From Eubacterium sp. AF36-5BH (lineage in GTDB: Bacteria; Bacillota; Clostridia; Lachnospirales; Lachnospiraceae), in assembly GCF_003460505.1 (NCBI RefSeq), contig NZ_QTVG01000003.1, positions 1 through 64,000 of the forward strand: a stretch of DNA of 64,000 nucleotides, in the 5' to 3' direction. The first letter of the stretch is position 1; every line of letters starts with the position of its first letter. Below, one piece after another: positions 17,653 through 26,171 of the stretch. The notes beneath the pieces are model-generated. The model ran no database searches. It was not told the origin of the DNA and worked only from the letters and a program-made list of their open reading frames with translations. Position numbers and translations under genes: made by a program.

Positions 17653-20274
17653 TTAATCAATATTAATGTCTTTCAGCAAATAATTGTCTAACTTTGATTC
17701 TTTATTAATGCTCTCAGAAATCTTCTTATTTACCAAGTCTACTTCTTCCTTAAAATTCATAGCTGACATTCTAAGGGCGCCATGCCCCATAATAATTAAC
17801 TGTTCTAAGGCATCAGAAGTTGCAACTGTAACCCTGTATTTATTAGCCATTTTATGGGTAGTTTTCGCAATATACATATCTGCAGTTTCAGCAGCTTTTG
17901 TAAAGATAACATAAACATTATTATGTTTATAAACTGTTTCCTTGTGTCTGTTCACATTATATGCGTCAAATACAACAATAACCGTATTATCCTTATAGCC
18001 CTGATAGTTTGACATAATATCAAGGAGTCTGTCTCTGGCACCATCTATGTTTTTCGAGGCAATATTTTTCAGTTCATCCCATGCAAAAATAATATTATAG
18101 CCGTCAACCAAAACACATTCAGGCAAATTATTATTTTCCTTGCCCTTATATTTTTTTGTATGTTTATTGTATGTTTTAACTTTGGTTTCTGAATATTTTT
18201 TACGTTTAATCGGCCCAAAAGTTTTCTCGAAAATAGCCTCTAATTCCTTATCAGTTGCATAGGAATCTGACTTTTTCCTGTGTGTAACATTTACTTTGAC
18301 GTTATCTTCTACCTGATTACTTTCATCTAAAACGTCATTTAAGTTAATTGAAGATTTTACGTGCATGTAATTTTCAACTTCATTCCAAGGCACATTAAAA
18401 CCTGCACCATGGGCACAAAAGACTGAACCTGTAGGATTTGCCAAGTCACTTTCACTATCATAGCCTATGTTTTCAATTGCTTCATCTGCATTATGACATG
18501 GTGCATAACCTTTAAATTTCAATGTTAAAGAACCTAAACCATGAGTATATTCATTTACATCATTTATATAGTTCCACATTGTAGATACCGGTCCATAACC
18601 TGTAAGAATACACTTATCTCCCTTGGTTTCAGGGGGATTTACGTTGCCTTCCATATTGCTAATATCAGTCATGGCTTTACCTACATTCTCCTGTGGAACT
18701 GTTAAAACAAAATCATAATATGGTTCTAACAAAACTGATTTTGCCTTCTTTAAGCCCTGTCTCACAGCCCTGTAAGTTGCCTGTCTGAAATCGCCACCTT
18801 CTGTGTGTTTTAAATGAGCTTTTCCACCTATTAAAGTAATGGAAATATCTGTTATTGGTGAACCTGTTAAAACACCTCTATGATTCTTTTCCTGTAAATG
18901 TGTAAGAATTAATCTTTGCCAGTTTTTACTTAATAAATTTTCACTTACGGCTGTGTTAAAGGCTAAACCACTACCTGGAAGTCCCGGCTCTAATAGAAGA
19001 TGTACTTCTGCATAATGCTTCAGTGGTTCAAAATGACCAATTCCCTCTACAGCTTCCATAATTGTTTCTTTATACAAAATACTGCCGGCACCAAATTCTA
19101 TGTCTAAGTCGAAACGCTCTTTTACTATATTTTTCAGAACCTCTATTTGAATTGCTCCCATTACATTAGCTGTTAATTCCTGTTTTTCTTCATTCCAAGT
19201 GATTTTTAAAGTTGGCTCTTCTTCCTCAATTTCCTTAAGCTGTTTATAAACCTGATTAATGTTTATTCCACTTGGTACTATTATTTTATAAGCCAATACG
19301 GGTATAAGACTTGGTTCAATAAACTCATGTTCAAAGCCTAATCCCTCTCCCTGATATGTTTCATTAAGACCTGTAACGGCAACAATATCACCCGGTAAAG
19401 CCTCTCCTATTGCGTCATATTTTTCTCCTGAGTAAACACGAATTTCATTTACTTTTTCACTCCACTCTTTTGCACCGTTTTGCCCTGTCAAAAGATCCTT
19501 TACCTTTAAACTACCACCTGTTATCTTCATGTGGGTAAGTCTGTTATTATTGTTGTCTTTGGTTATTTTATAAATTTTTGCCCCAAAGCTTTCATTATAT
19601 ATAGGCTCATAAGTGTAACTATATAAGCCTTCCATCAACTGCTCTATACCGTCAAGTTGCAGGGCCGAGCCAAAATAGCATGGAAACAACTCTCTGTTAC
19701 AAACAAGCTCAGATATAGTATTGTCTGTAAATTCCACTCCATTCATGTAATCTTCCAGCAAATCTTCATTGCACATTGCTATGTCTTCGTATGTTCCCAC
19801 ACCTATTGGAAATCTTACAATTTCATCTCCAAATTTATCTTTTAACTCGTGCAAAAGAAAATCTCCACTTACATTTGGCATGTCCATCTTGTTTACAAAA
19901 ATAAAGGTAGGCACTTGATACTTGTCCAATAATTTCCATAAGGTTTCAGTATGTCCCTGAACACCCTCGCTTCCACTAACAACTAAAACTGCATAATCAA
20001 GAACAGATAAAGTTCTCTCCATTTCCGCTGAAAAGTCCACATGCCCCGGTGTATCAAGGAGAACCAGTCTCATGTCTTTGTATTCCATAACTGCCTGCTT
20101 AGAAAAAATAGTAATCCCTCTGTCACGTTCCATTTGAAATGTATCAAGATACGCGTCCTTATGGTCTACTCTTCCAAGCTTGCGGATTTTTCCTGTTGTA
20201 TATAAAAGTGCCTCCGACAATGTTGTTTTTCCACCATCTACGTGAGCCACAATTCCAATTGTAATTTTTTTCAT
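17653..20274 (-). CDS. EF-G/TetM-like ribosomal GTPase fused to a Rae1/YacP-type NYN nuclease domain
   Basis: The protein has 873 residues. Residues 1 to about 640 are a translational GTPase of the ribosomal-protection/EF-G type: P-loop AHVDGGKTT (10-18), DRGITI, DTPGH, NKMD and GSA, then EF-G-like domains II-V. The Tet(M) domain IV SPV loop is replaced by HLKHTEGGDF, so classical tetracycline rescue is doubtful. After a basic linker, residues about 720-850 are an NYN domain matching YacP/Rae1: VDGYN (Asp 724), VVFDA (Asp 770), ETAD (796-799) and ATSD (Asp 821). Bacillus Rae1 is a ribosome-dependent A-site mRNA endonuclease. The fusion should therefore carry a nuclease to the ribosomal A site; this is inference. 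The gene stands alone, with convergent asnB on one side and a divergent pseudogene on the other. Confidence 0.9.
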   Translation of the reverse strand: MKKITIGIVAHVDGGKTTLSEALLYTTGKIRKLGRVDHKDAYLDTFQMERDRGITIFSKQAVMEYKDMRLVLLDTPGHVDFSAEMERTLSVLDYAVLVVSGSEGVQGHTETLWKLLDKYQVPTFIFVNKMDMPNVSGDFLLHELKDKFGDEIVRFPIGVGTYEDIAMCNEDLLEDYMNGVEFTDNTISELVCNRELFPCYFGSALQLDGIEQLMEGLYSYTYEPIYNESFGAKIYKITKDNNNNRLTHMKITGGSLKVKDLLTGQNGAKEWSEKVNEIRVYSGEKYDAIGEALPGDIVAVTGLNETYQGEGLGFEHEFIEPSLIPVLAYKIIVPSGININQVYKQLKEIEEEEPTLKITWNEEKQELTANVMGAIQIEVLKNIVKERFDLDIEFGAGSILYKETIMEAVEGIGHFEPLKHYAEVHLLLEPGLPGSGLAFNTAVSENLLSKNWQRLILTHLQEKNHRGVLTGSPITDISITLIGGKAHLKHTEGGDFRQATYRAVRQGLKKAKSVLLEPYYDFVLTVPQENVGKAMTDISNMEGNVNPPETKGDKCILTGYGPVSTMWNYINDVNEYTHGLGSLTLKFKGYAPCHNADEAIENIGYDSESDLANPTGSVFCAHGAGFNVPWNEVENYMHVKSSINLNDVLDESNQVEDNVKVNVTHRKKSDSYATDKELEAIFEKTFGPIKRKKYSETKVKTYNKHTKKYKGKENNNLPECVLVDGYNIIFAWDELKNIASKNIDGARDRLLDIMSNYQGYKDNTVIVVFDAYNVNRHKETVYKHNNVYVIFTKAAETADMYIAKTTHKMANKYRVTVATSDALEQLIIMGHGALRMSAMNFKEEVDLVNKKISESINKESKLDNYLLKDINID

Positions 20275-20548
20275 GTATTAATTCCTCGTTTTATTTTTCA
20301 TATAATTATTTGTGCTATTTTTCTATATGATTCTTATTTACTTTTTTATATTTCAGTATTTTTTAATATTTCAGTATTTTCTGATATTTTCCTATAACAT
20401 TTTAGCATAAAAACTTTGTTTTTTGCATATTTTTACTTTGTTTAGTTTTGCATTGACTTAATTTATTTAACAAATTTCCCAATAGAAACTTTAAATGTAA
20501 AATTTATGATAGTATATTGAAAACTAAAAAATATAAGGGGGAGATAAT

Positions 20549-21860
20549 TTGACAATTTACATTATTTTTGTAGCCATAATTCTATTTCTATGTATTTTAG
20601 CAGATAAATTTTCAGGGTGTTTTGGCTTACCGGCACTTATTCTTTTTATGGGAATAGGAATGTTGTTTGGTTGCGATGGGTTATTTAAAATTCAGTTTTC
20701 TAATTACACTGTAGTTGAAGGGATTTGTACAGTGGCTCTTAGTTTTATAATGTTTTACGGTGGTTTTAACAATAGGCATAACTTTGCTTAATTCTAATGG
20801 ATTATCTAAAATTCCAAGTTTATTATTTTCACAACTTATTTTTGGTATTTTAATTGGTGTTGGCACTTCTATATTTGCCATATATATTTTGTCAAAAACT
20901 AATTTTGTCTCAAAAAATTTCTATGCTGTATTTATTATAAGTATTATTGCTTTTACATTAGGCATATCTCTATTGGTAAACGGCAACGGATTTTTAAGTG
21001 TCTATTTACTTGGAATTATTTTAGGAAATGCAAAAATCGAAAACAAAAAAATCCTCATACACTTTTTTGATGGTATAACAGGTCTAGCTCAAATACTTAT
21101 TTTCTTTTTGTTAGGGCTACTGTCATTCCCACATAATTTCCCACAAATAGTTATTCCTGCTCTTTTAATAGCACTTTTTATTACTTTAATTGCCAGACCT
21201 ATAGCAGTTTTTGCAGTTTTAAAACCTTTTAAATGTAAGTTAAATCAGTGTATGTTAATTTCCTTTGCCGGTTTAAGAGGTGCAGCTTCCATTGTATTCT
21301 CAATAATGGTTGTTGCGAATAGTCGGGATATATCTTTTGATATTTTTCATATAGTTTTCATGGTTGCTCTCTTTTCTGTGTCAATTCAGGGAAGCTTGCT
21401 TCCTTTGGTAGCAAATAAACTAAATATGGTGGACAACAGGGAAGATGTAAGAAAAACCTTCAACGACTATCAGGAAGAGTCTTCCATTACCTTAATGAGA
21501 TTTTTTATTCCTGAAGGTCATAATTGGATTGGCAAAAAAATAAGTGATGTACATATGCCAACCAATTCTTTGGCTATAATGATAAAACGTGCCGGCGATA
21601 CTATTGTTCCAAATGGAGATACTGTAATCTGTGTACAGGATAGCGTTATACTAAGCGTGCCATCTTACGAACCATCAGGCAATGAGAATCTAATGGAAAT
21701 ATTAATTACGAATTCTAATAAATGGAGTAATAAAAAAATTTAAACATTGAATCTACCTAATAATGTTTTGATTGCTCTAATTAAACGTGGCAGCGAAAAT
21801 TTAATTCCTGACGGTGAAACCATGCTTCTTCCCGGAGATAAAATTGTATTATTTAAATAA
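20549..21860 (+). pseudogene. Broken K+/H+ antiporter (CPA1, NhaP2/CvrA-like) with internal deletion and stop
   Basis: The first part (TTG start at 20549, AGGGGGAG upstream) encodes the N-terminal membrane helices up to SFIMFYGGF. The reading frame then changes near 20760-20791 and resumes well downstream (LTIGITLLNS... FSQLIFGILIG). The family segment with the ion-path motifs (DAASV and ESGSNDP) is missing, so an internal deletion with a frame change has removed the core. The second part continues through FAGLRGAASIV and one TrkA-C domain, meets an in-frame TAA at 21741, then carries on as a second TrkA-C-like segment (LNLPNNVLIALIKRGSENLIPDG) to a stop at 21858-21860. Two independent lesions make function very unlikely. 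Confidence 0.8.
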
Positions 21861-21865
21861 ATAAC

Positions 21866-21954
21866 AAAAGCCGATTCATACTGTACCGACCTCCAATCGT
21901 TAGATTTTTAGGTCTAACTTTTGGGGGTCGGTACACATACTGTCATCGGCTTTT
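21866..21954. terminator. Terminator hairpin interrupted in its loop by a palindromic insertion
   Basis: Outer arms AAAAGCCGAT (21866-21875) and ATCGGCTTTT (21945-21954) form a normal bidirectional terminator between convergent units (the antiporter pseudogene and the LRR gene). Its loop is interrupted by the 54-bp palindrome described separately; removing that palindrome with one copy of the flanking repeat leaves a simple 10-bp stem with a short loop. Confidence 0.65.
21882..21935. mobile_element. 54-bp IS-like mini-element with TG...CA ends and short target duplication
   Basis: Both ends read TGTACCGACC followed by T or C, CCAA, three variable bases and TTAGA inward, giving 23-base inverted arms around an 8-base centre. 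The flanks carry the direct repeat CATAC (21877-21881 and 21936-21940; CATACTGT if the element's first three bases are counted). TG...CA ends and the sequence TGTACCGACCCCCAAAAG resemble IS3/IS150-group termini from memory. No transposase is encoded, so this would be a tiny non-autonomous relic or a product of end-to-end deletion. Confidence 0.55.
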
Positions 21955-22026
21955 ACTATTTATATTATATAATTATTTAGTGTATCTAAAATTATGCAAT
22001 TATTTGCTGTATCTTAAATTATGTAA

Positions 22027-23430
22027 TTATTTAGTGTATCCAATAATGTCTACACCTTCATCATATTTAAAAATTTCTAATTTAGTATTGTTAGTTACAT
22101 CAATTGAGCTTAATTTATTGTTATTACAATATAAAGTTGTTAAGTCCTTGCTATTTGAAACATTAATATTTGTCAGCTGGTTGTTGTAACAATAAACCTC
22201 TGTTAAATTACTATTATTGCTCAAATGTAAATTAGTTAATTGATTGTCATTTATAACAAGCATTGCCAACTCTCCATTCTTTGACAAATCAATTTGATTT
22301 AACTGATTATTGTAGCAGACTAACTTTGTCAATTTTTCATTGTTTGTAACATCTAAAACTGTTAAATTATTATTGCCTAAATCAATGTACTCTAACTGCT
22401 TATTATTTGAAATATCCAACGCTGCCAATTTATTATTGTTACAATACAAATGAGTTAATTTCACAAGATTACCTATGTTAAGGGTTGTAATCTGGTTATT
22501 ATAACAATAAAACTCTGTTAAATTCTCACTGTCAGTAATATCAAGAGTTTCTATTTTGTTGTCACCACAGCTTAATTTTGATAAATTCTTGTTTCCTGAA
22601 ATTTTCAAATCTGTAATTTCATTATTTGAACAGGATAACTCTTTTAAATTTTCATTGTTTGAAACATCTAATTTTTCTAATTTGTTAGAATCACAAGATA
22701 GTTCTTCTAAACTTGCATTTCCTGAAACCTTAATATCTGTCAACTGATTATTGTTACAATTAACGTCTTTAAGGGAATCTAAACCTGATAAATCTAATGT
22801 GCCCTTTAACTCTTTGTCTGTCCAATCTATACCAACCAGATTGCCACTTTCATCCCATGTGTAATCACTATCACCCATATTGTCGCTAACATCTACACCA
22901 TTTGATTTGATATTATCAATTATATTCTTTAAAGCGTTTTTATCTTTTTCATTAAGCTTTGCCTCATCAATTGTAGGCTGTTCCGGTTTTGTTGTAGGTT
23001 CAGAAGTTGTTGTTTCCGGAACTGTTGTTGTAGTCTGCTCCGATTTTGTTGTAGGTTCAACTGTAGTCTCAGACTCTGCTGGCTTAATAACAGGCTTCTT
23101 GATATTAGATTTTTTGTTTGTCTTTTTCTTTACTGTGATTTTGCACTTATAAGCTTTCTTACCAACTTTAGCGGTAATTGTTGCTTTTCCTGCCTTAATT
23201 CCTTTTACTTTACCTTTTTTACTTACCTTTGCTACTTTCTTGTTTGATGTTGACCACTTAACCTTTTTCTTATTATTTTTCACTTTCAATTTAATTGTTT
23301 TGCCAACATAAATTGTTGCCTTTGTTTTGCTAATTTTTGCTTTTTTTGCTGCAAAAACACTGTCAGGTGTAACAGAAAATGCCAAAACAATCACCAAAAC
23401 AATAGCACATAGTTTCTTTAGCTTAACCAT
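22027..23430 (-). CDS. Secreted Big_2 plus leucine-rich-repeat surface protein
   Basis: The protein has 467 residues. A signal peptide (VKLKKLCAIVLVIVLAFSVTPDSVFA) is followed by a bacterial Ig-like Big_2 domain (about 30-102, with YVGKTIKLKV, VKWSTSNKKVAKVSKKGKV and ITAKVGKKAYKCKITV). A Thr/Pro/Glu-rich stalk follows (about 110-155), then eleven complete 21-residue leucine-rich repeats and a partial twelfth, with consensus LxxLxCxxNxLxxLdvsxN, to the C-terminus. There is no sortase motif, so it is probably released or held by its basic Big_2 domain. LRR proteins of this kind often bind host or microbial surface ligands. GGAGGGAAGTAAA precedes the ATG. The repeats could change in number by recombination. 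Confidence 0.85.
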   Translation of the reverse strand: MVKLKKLCAIVLVIVLAFSVTPDSVFAAKKAKISKTKATIYVGKTIKLKVKNNKKKVKWSTSNKKVAKVSKKGKVKGIKAGKATITAKVGKKAYKCKITVKKKTNKKSNIKKPVIKPAESETTVEPTTKSEQTTTTVPETTTSEPTTKPEQPTIDEAKLNEKDKNALKNIIDNIKSNGVDVSDNMGDSDYTWDESGNLVGIDWTDKELKGTLDLSGLDSLKDVNCNNNQLTDIKVSGNASLEELSCDSNKLEKLDVSNNENLKELSCSNNEITDLKISGNKNLSKLSCGDNKIETLDITDSENLTEFYCYNNQITTLNIGNLVKLTHLYCNNNKLAALDISNNKQLEYIDLGNNNLTVLDVTNNEKLTKLVCYNNQLNQIDLSKNGELAMLVINDNQLTNLHLSNNSNLTEVYCYNNQLTNINVSNSKDLTTLYCNNNKLSSIDVTNNTKLEIFKYDEGVDIIGYTK

Positions 23431-23616
23431 TTTACTTCCCTCCGTTTTTTATTAATAGCATAATGCCCTGTTTATTATGATAGTAAATTGCTATTATAGG
23501 TGTAAAGTGTCATTTTTATAGAGGTTTCAGAATTTTATAGGGGTTCTTACATTGGGATATGAATTACAAATTGTAAAAAAAATCTGTATAATTTAACAAA
23601 TATTAAAGTATACTCA

Positions 23617-23646
23617 AAAAGCATCTAACAATAGCTAGATGCTTTT
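23617..23646 (-). terminator. Terminator hairpin over the antitoxin remnant end
   Basis: AAAAGCATCTA pairs with TAGATGCTTTT around an 8-base loop, followed on the minus strand by TTTTTGAG. It overlaps the last codons of the antitoxin remnant. The 185 bases between here and the LRR gene start (23431-23616) hold no recognisable gene. Confidence 0.65.
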
Positions 23647-23814
23647 ACTTTTCTGCAACATCTGTCTTAAATCATCAAATGTTTCAGCTATTGGTGCTGT
23701 TCTTTTATTATTTACGTCATTCTCGGCTTCTGCAAGAATTTCCTAAAGTTCAATTCTAGATTTCATTCTTTTATATTCTTCATAGAAAAAAAATAATATT
23801 ATCACCTTGTTCAT
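23635..23814 (-). pseudogene. Remnant of a Phd/YefM-type antitoxin
   Basis: In one frame from ATG at 23814 the sequence reads MNKVIILFFFYEEYKRMKSR, then IEL, a TAG stop, and EILAEAENDVNN followed by KRTAPIAETFDDLRQML, ending in TAG at 23635. The second part closely follows the C-terminal half of Phd/YefM antitoxins (usual pattern YExLAEAExDVxxGRxxPxxETFDDLRKML). An internal stop and loss of a proper N-terminal DNA-binding region indicate decay. No toxin gene is adjacent. Confidence 0.6.
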
Positions 23815-23835
23815 TTAACATTGTCGGATTATATA

Positions 23836-24027
23836 TTAATTTTCATTAATATCAATTATAATCTTGTTACACTCTCTACACATATATGCTTCAACATATG
23901 TTTTTGTTAGTAAACTGGTAAGTTTTACACTTTTCACACTACGATTTTCAGATTTCCATTTCAAAGGATATCTGTCTTGATTTATTTCACCTTTCTCCAT
24001 TTTTGAATTACAATAAGGACATTTCAT
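23836..24027 (-). CDS. Small zinc-ribbon protein (DUF6487-like)
   Basis: This 63-residue protein has a Cys pair near each end: CPYCNSKMEKGEI (residues 3-6) and CRECNKIIIDI (about 51-54). Together they should hold one zinc ion, with a short beta core between them. The layout matches the small PF20097/DUF6487 proteins common in Lachnospiraceae, whose function is unknown. AAGGAG lies 8-9 bases ahead of the ATG. It is upstream of the antitoxin remnant on the same strand. Confidence 0.7.
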   Translation of the reverse strand: MKCPYCNSKMEKGEINQDRYPLKWKSENRSVKSVKLTSLLTKTYVEAYMCRECNKIIIDINEN

Positions 24028-24128
24028 TTTTTTTACTCCTTGTATTTAAATAGTATCTAGTTTCATCTTTTAAAATGTTTATTAGTAATTATAGCATCAT
24101 TTTACCACTTGTAAAAGATAACAAAAAA

Positions 24129-24150
24129 AGAGGTATCCGAAGATACCTCT
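24129..24150 (-). terminator. Terminator of the NifU-like/GGGtGRT operon
   Basis: AGAGGTATC and GATACCTCT form a perfect 9-bp stem with a TTCG tetraloop in the minus-strand RNA, followed by TTTTTTT. A textbook intrinsic terminator. Confidence 0.9.
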
Positions 24151-24209
24151 AATAATAAACATTATTTATGTTGATTTGCTAGAAACCCTTTATTTATGGA
24201 CTATTCTAA

Positions 24210-25220
24210 CTAAAACTTACCTTCATCAGCAGCCTGCTGTACACTAACTGCAACAGCAACTGTCATACCAACCATTGGGTTGTTTCCAGCACCGATTAAG
24301 CCCATCATTTCTACGTGAGCTGGTACTGATGATGAACCTGCGAACTGTGCATCTGAGTGCATACGTCCTAATGTATCTGTCATACCATATGAAGCAGGAC
24401 CTGCAGCCATGTTATCTGGATGAAGTGTACGTCCTGTACCACCACCTGATGCTACTGAGAAGTACTTCTTACCCTGTTCGATACATTCTTTCTTGTATGT
24501 ACCTGCAACTGGATGCTGGAATCTTGTAGGGTTAGTTGAGTTACCTGTAATAGATACACCAACGTTTTCGTGATGCATGATTGCAACACCTTCCTGAACA
24601 TCATCAGCACCGTAGCACTTAACTGTTGCACGAAGACCATCTGAGTAAGCCTTTTCGTATACGATGTTTAATTTTGCTTCTTTATAATCATACTTTGTTT
24701 CAACATATGTGAAACCGTTGATTCTTGAAATAATCTGAGCTGCATCTTTTCCAAGACCGTTTAAGATAACTCTTAAAGGTTTCTTACGAACCTTGTTAGC
24801 CTTTTCAGCGATACCGATAGCACCTTCAGCAGCAGCGAATGATTCGTGTCCTGCAAGGAAAGCAAAACATTCTGTTTCTTCTTCAAGTAACATCTTTCCA
24901 AGGTTACCATGTCCTAAACCTACTTTTCTGTGGTCAGCAACAGAACCTGGAATACAGAAAGCCTGAAGACCTTCACCAATTGCAGCAGCAGCGTCAGCAG
25001 CCCTTCTACAACCTTTCTTAATAGCAATTGCAGCACCTACAGTGTAAGCCCAGCATGCATTTTCAAAACAAATTGGCTGAATTCCCTTAATCATATCATA
25101 TACATTAAGCCCAGCGTCCTTTGTAATCTTTTCAGCTTCTTCAATAGAAGCAATACCATAACTATTTAAAACAGAATTAATCTGATCAATTCTTCTTTCA
25201 TATGATTCAAATAATGCCAT
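24210..25220 (-). CDS. GGGtGRT family protein
   Basis: This 336-residue protein is recognised by its signature SGGGTGRTLHPDNMAAGPAS (about residues 267-286) and by HVEMMGLIGAGNNPMVG near the end. GGGtGRT proteins are widespread in anaerobic Clostridia and related phyla, have no established activity, and are repeatedly found beside a NifU-like iron-sulfur scaffold. That is the arrangement here: the scaffold gene is 12 bases upstream in the same operon. The sequence is Gly/Ala-rich with a possible nucleotide- or cofactor-binding layout (VILNGLGKDAAQII). No membrane segment is seen. Participation in Fe-S cluster chemistry is inferred from gene pairing only. Confidence 0.88.
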   Translation of the reverse strand: MALFESYERRIDQINSVLNSYGIASIEEAEKITKDAGLNVYDMIKGIQPICFENACWAYTVGAAIAIKKGCRRAADAAAAIGEGLQAFCIPGSVADHRKVGLGHGNLGKMLLEEETECFAFLAGHESFAAAEGAIGIAEKANKVRKKPLRVILNGLGKDAAQIISRINGFTYVETKYDYKEAKLNIVYEKAYSDGLRATVKCYGADDVQEGVAIMHHENVGVSITGNSTNPTRFQHPVAGTYKKECIEQGKKYFSVASGGGTGRTLHPDNMAAGPASYGMTDTLGRMHSDAQFAGSSSVPAHVEMMGLIGAGNNPMVGMTVAVAVSVQQAADEGKF

Positions 25221-25232
25221 TGTTGTTACCTC

Positions 25233-25925
25233 CTATTCCTTTCTTGGGTCGATAATCTTAACAGCGTCATCAACACGACCATACTGACCTTTTGCCTTTT
25301 CCCAAGCTGTTGTAGGATCATCACCATTTTTGATAAAGTCTGTCATCTTTCCTAAGCTAACAAACTGGTAACCAATAACTTCATTATCAGCATCAAGAGC
25401 GATACCTGTAACATAACCTTCTGCCATTTCAAGGTATCTAACACCTTTTGCCTTTGTAGCGTACATTGTACCAACCTGTGAACGAAGACCTTTTCCTAAA
25501 TCTTCAAGTCCGGCACCTACTACTAAACCATCATCTGAGAAAGCACTCTGCGTTCTACCATAAACAATCTGTAAGAATAATTCTCTCATAGCTGTGTTGA
25601 TAGCATCACATACTAAGTCAGTGTTTAAAGCTTCAAGAATTGTCTTTCCCTGAAGGATTTCAGCTGCCATAGCTGCTGAATGTGTCATACCTGAACATCC
25701 AATTGTTTCGATTAATGCTTCTTCAATGATACCTTCTTTAACATTTAATGTAAGCTTACAAGCACCCTGCTGTGGAGCACACCAGCCAACACCATGTGTA
25801 AAACCTGAAATATCTTTGATTTCTTTTGAGTGAACCCATTTTCCTTCTTCTGGAATTGGAGCAGGTTCATGCTTTGCACCCTTAGCTACTGGGCACATCA
25901 TTTCAACTTCTTTTGAATAAATCAT
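25233..25925 (-). CDS. NifU/IscU-like iron-sulfur cluster scaffold (GGGtGRT partner)
   Basis: The protein has 230 residues, with the start at 25925 (MIYSKEVEMM); AAAGGAG lies 11-12 bases upstream, and a longer open frame to 26036 would run through the palindromic leader. It contains Cys residues positioned as in NifU-N scaffolds, with GWCAPQQGACKLTLNV, IETIGCSGMTHSAAMAAEIL and LVCDAINTAMRELF. Such proteins build transient Fe-S clusters. The long C-terminal extension (about 140-230) is typical of the clostridial GGGtGRT-linked version and not of IscU. It is the first gene of a two-gene operon. The leader contains two palindromes that could be regulatory. Confidence 0.82.
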   Translation of the reverse strand: MIYSKEVEMMCPVAKGAKHEPAPIPEEGKWVHSKEIKDISGFTHGVGWCAPQQGACKLTLNVKEGIIEEALIETIGCSGMTHSAAMAAEILQGKTILEALNTDLVCDAINTAMRELFLQIVYGRTQSAFSDDGLVVGAGLEDLGKGLRSQVGTMYATKAKGVRYLEMAEGYVTGIALDADNEVIGYQFVSLGKMTDFIKNGDDPTTAWEKAKGQYGRVDDAVKIIDPRKE

Positions 25926-25956
25926 TTGAATAAATACTCCTTTCGAAATATAAACT

Positions 25957-26035
25957 ATGGAATATTTCCATGTTATTGCAGTTGTAATATTAGAATTACT
26001 TCTGCTTGCCCTGTGGGTTGATAGTATTACCCACA
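25957..26035 (-). promoter_or_regulatory. Two palindromes in the NifU-like operon leader
   Basis: ATGGAA-TAT-TTCCAT (25957-25971) is a perfect 15-bp palindrome, and TGTGGGT-N10-ACCCACA (26012-26035) is a perfect 7-bp inverted repeat. Both lie 30-110 bases ahead of the start codon. Either could be an operator or an RNA hairpin; I cannot tie them to a known regulator. No clear -35/-10 pair was identified. Confidence 0.4.
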
Positions 26036-26102
26036 CTTGTTTTTATTCTCTCATAAAATAACAAAATAGTCCATACTTTAATTTAAATTTAACAAAAAAA
26101 AT

Positions 26103-26150
26103 ACAAGAACTACGAACTGCCGACAATTTAACCGACAGTCCATAGTTTTT
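26103..26150 (-). terminator. Terminator-like hairpin between the surface-protein remnant and the NifU-like operon
   Basis: An arm beginning AAGAACTACGAACTG pairs, with wobbles, with an arm ending CAGTCCATAGTTTTT. On the minus strand the stem is followed closely by a TTTTTTTT run. It presumably served the decayed gene at 26172 and now insulates the operon downstream. Confidence 0.6.
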
Positions 26151-26171
26151 GTAAAAATTATATTTTATTAT

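Noticed and set aside
17653..20274. Calling the TetM-like gene a tetracycline-resistance determinant
   Set aside because: The domain IV SPV loop is absent, the protein is fused to a nuclease domain and the context is not mobile; resistance cannot be claimed from family resemblance.
20341..20400. Direct repeats of ATATTTCAGTATTTT upstream of the GTPase fusion gene
   Set aside because: Two short AT-rich copies are expected by chance in this intergenic region and match no known regulatory site.
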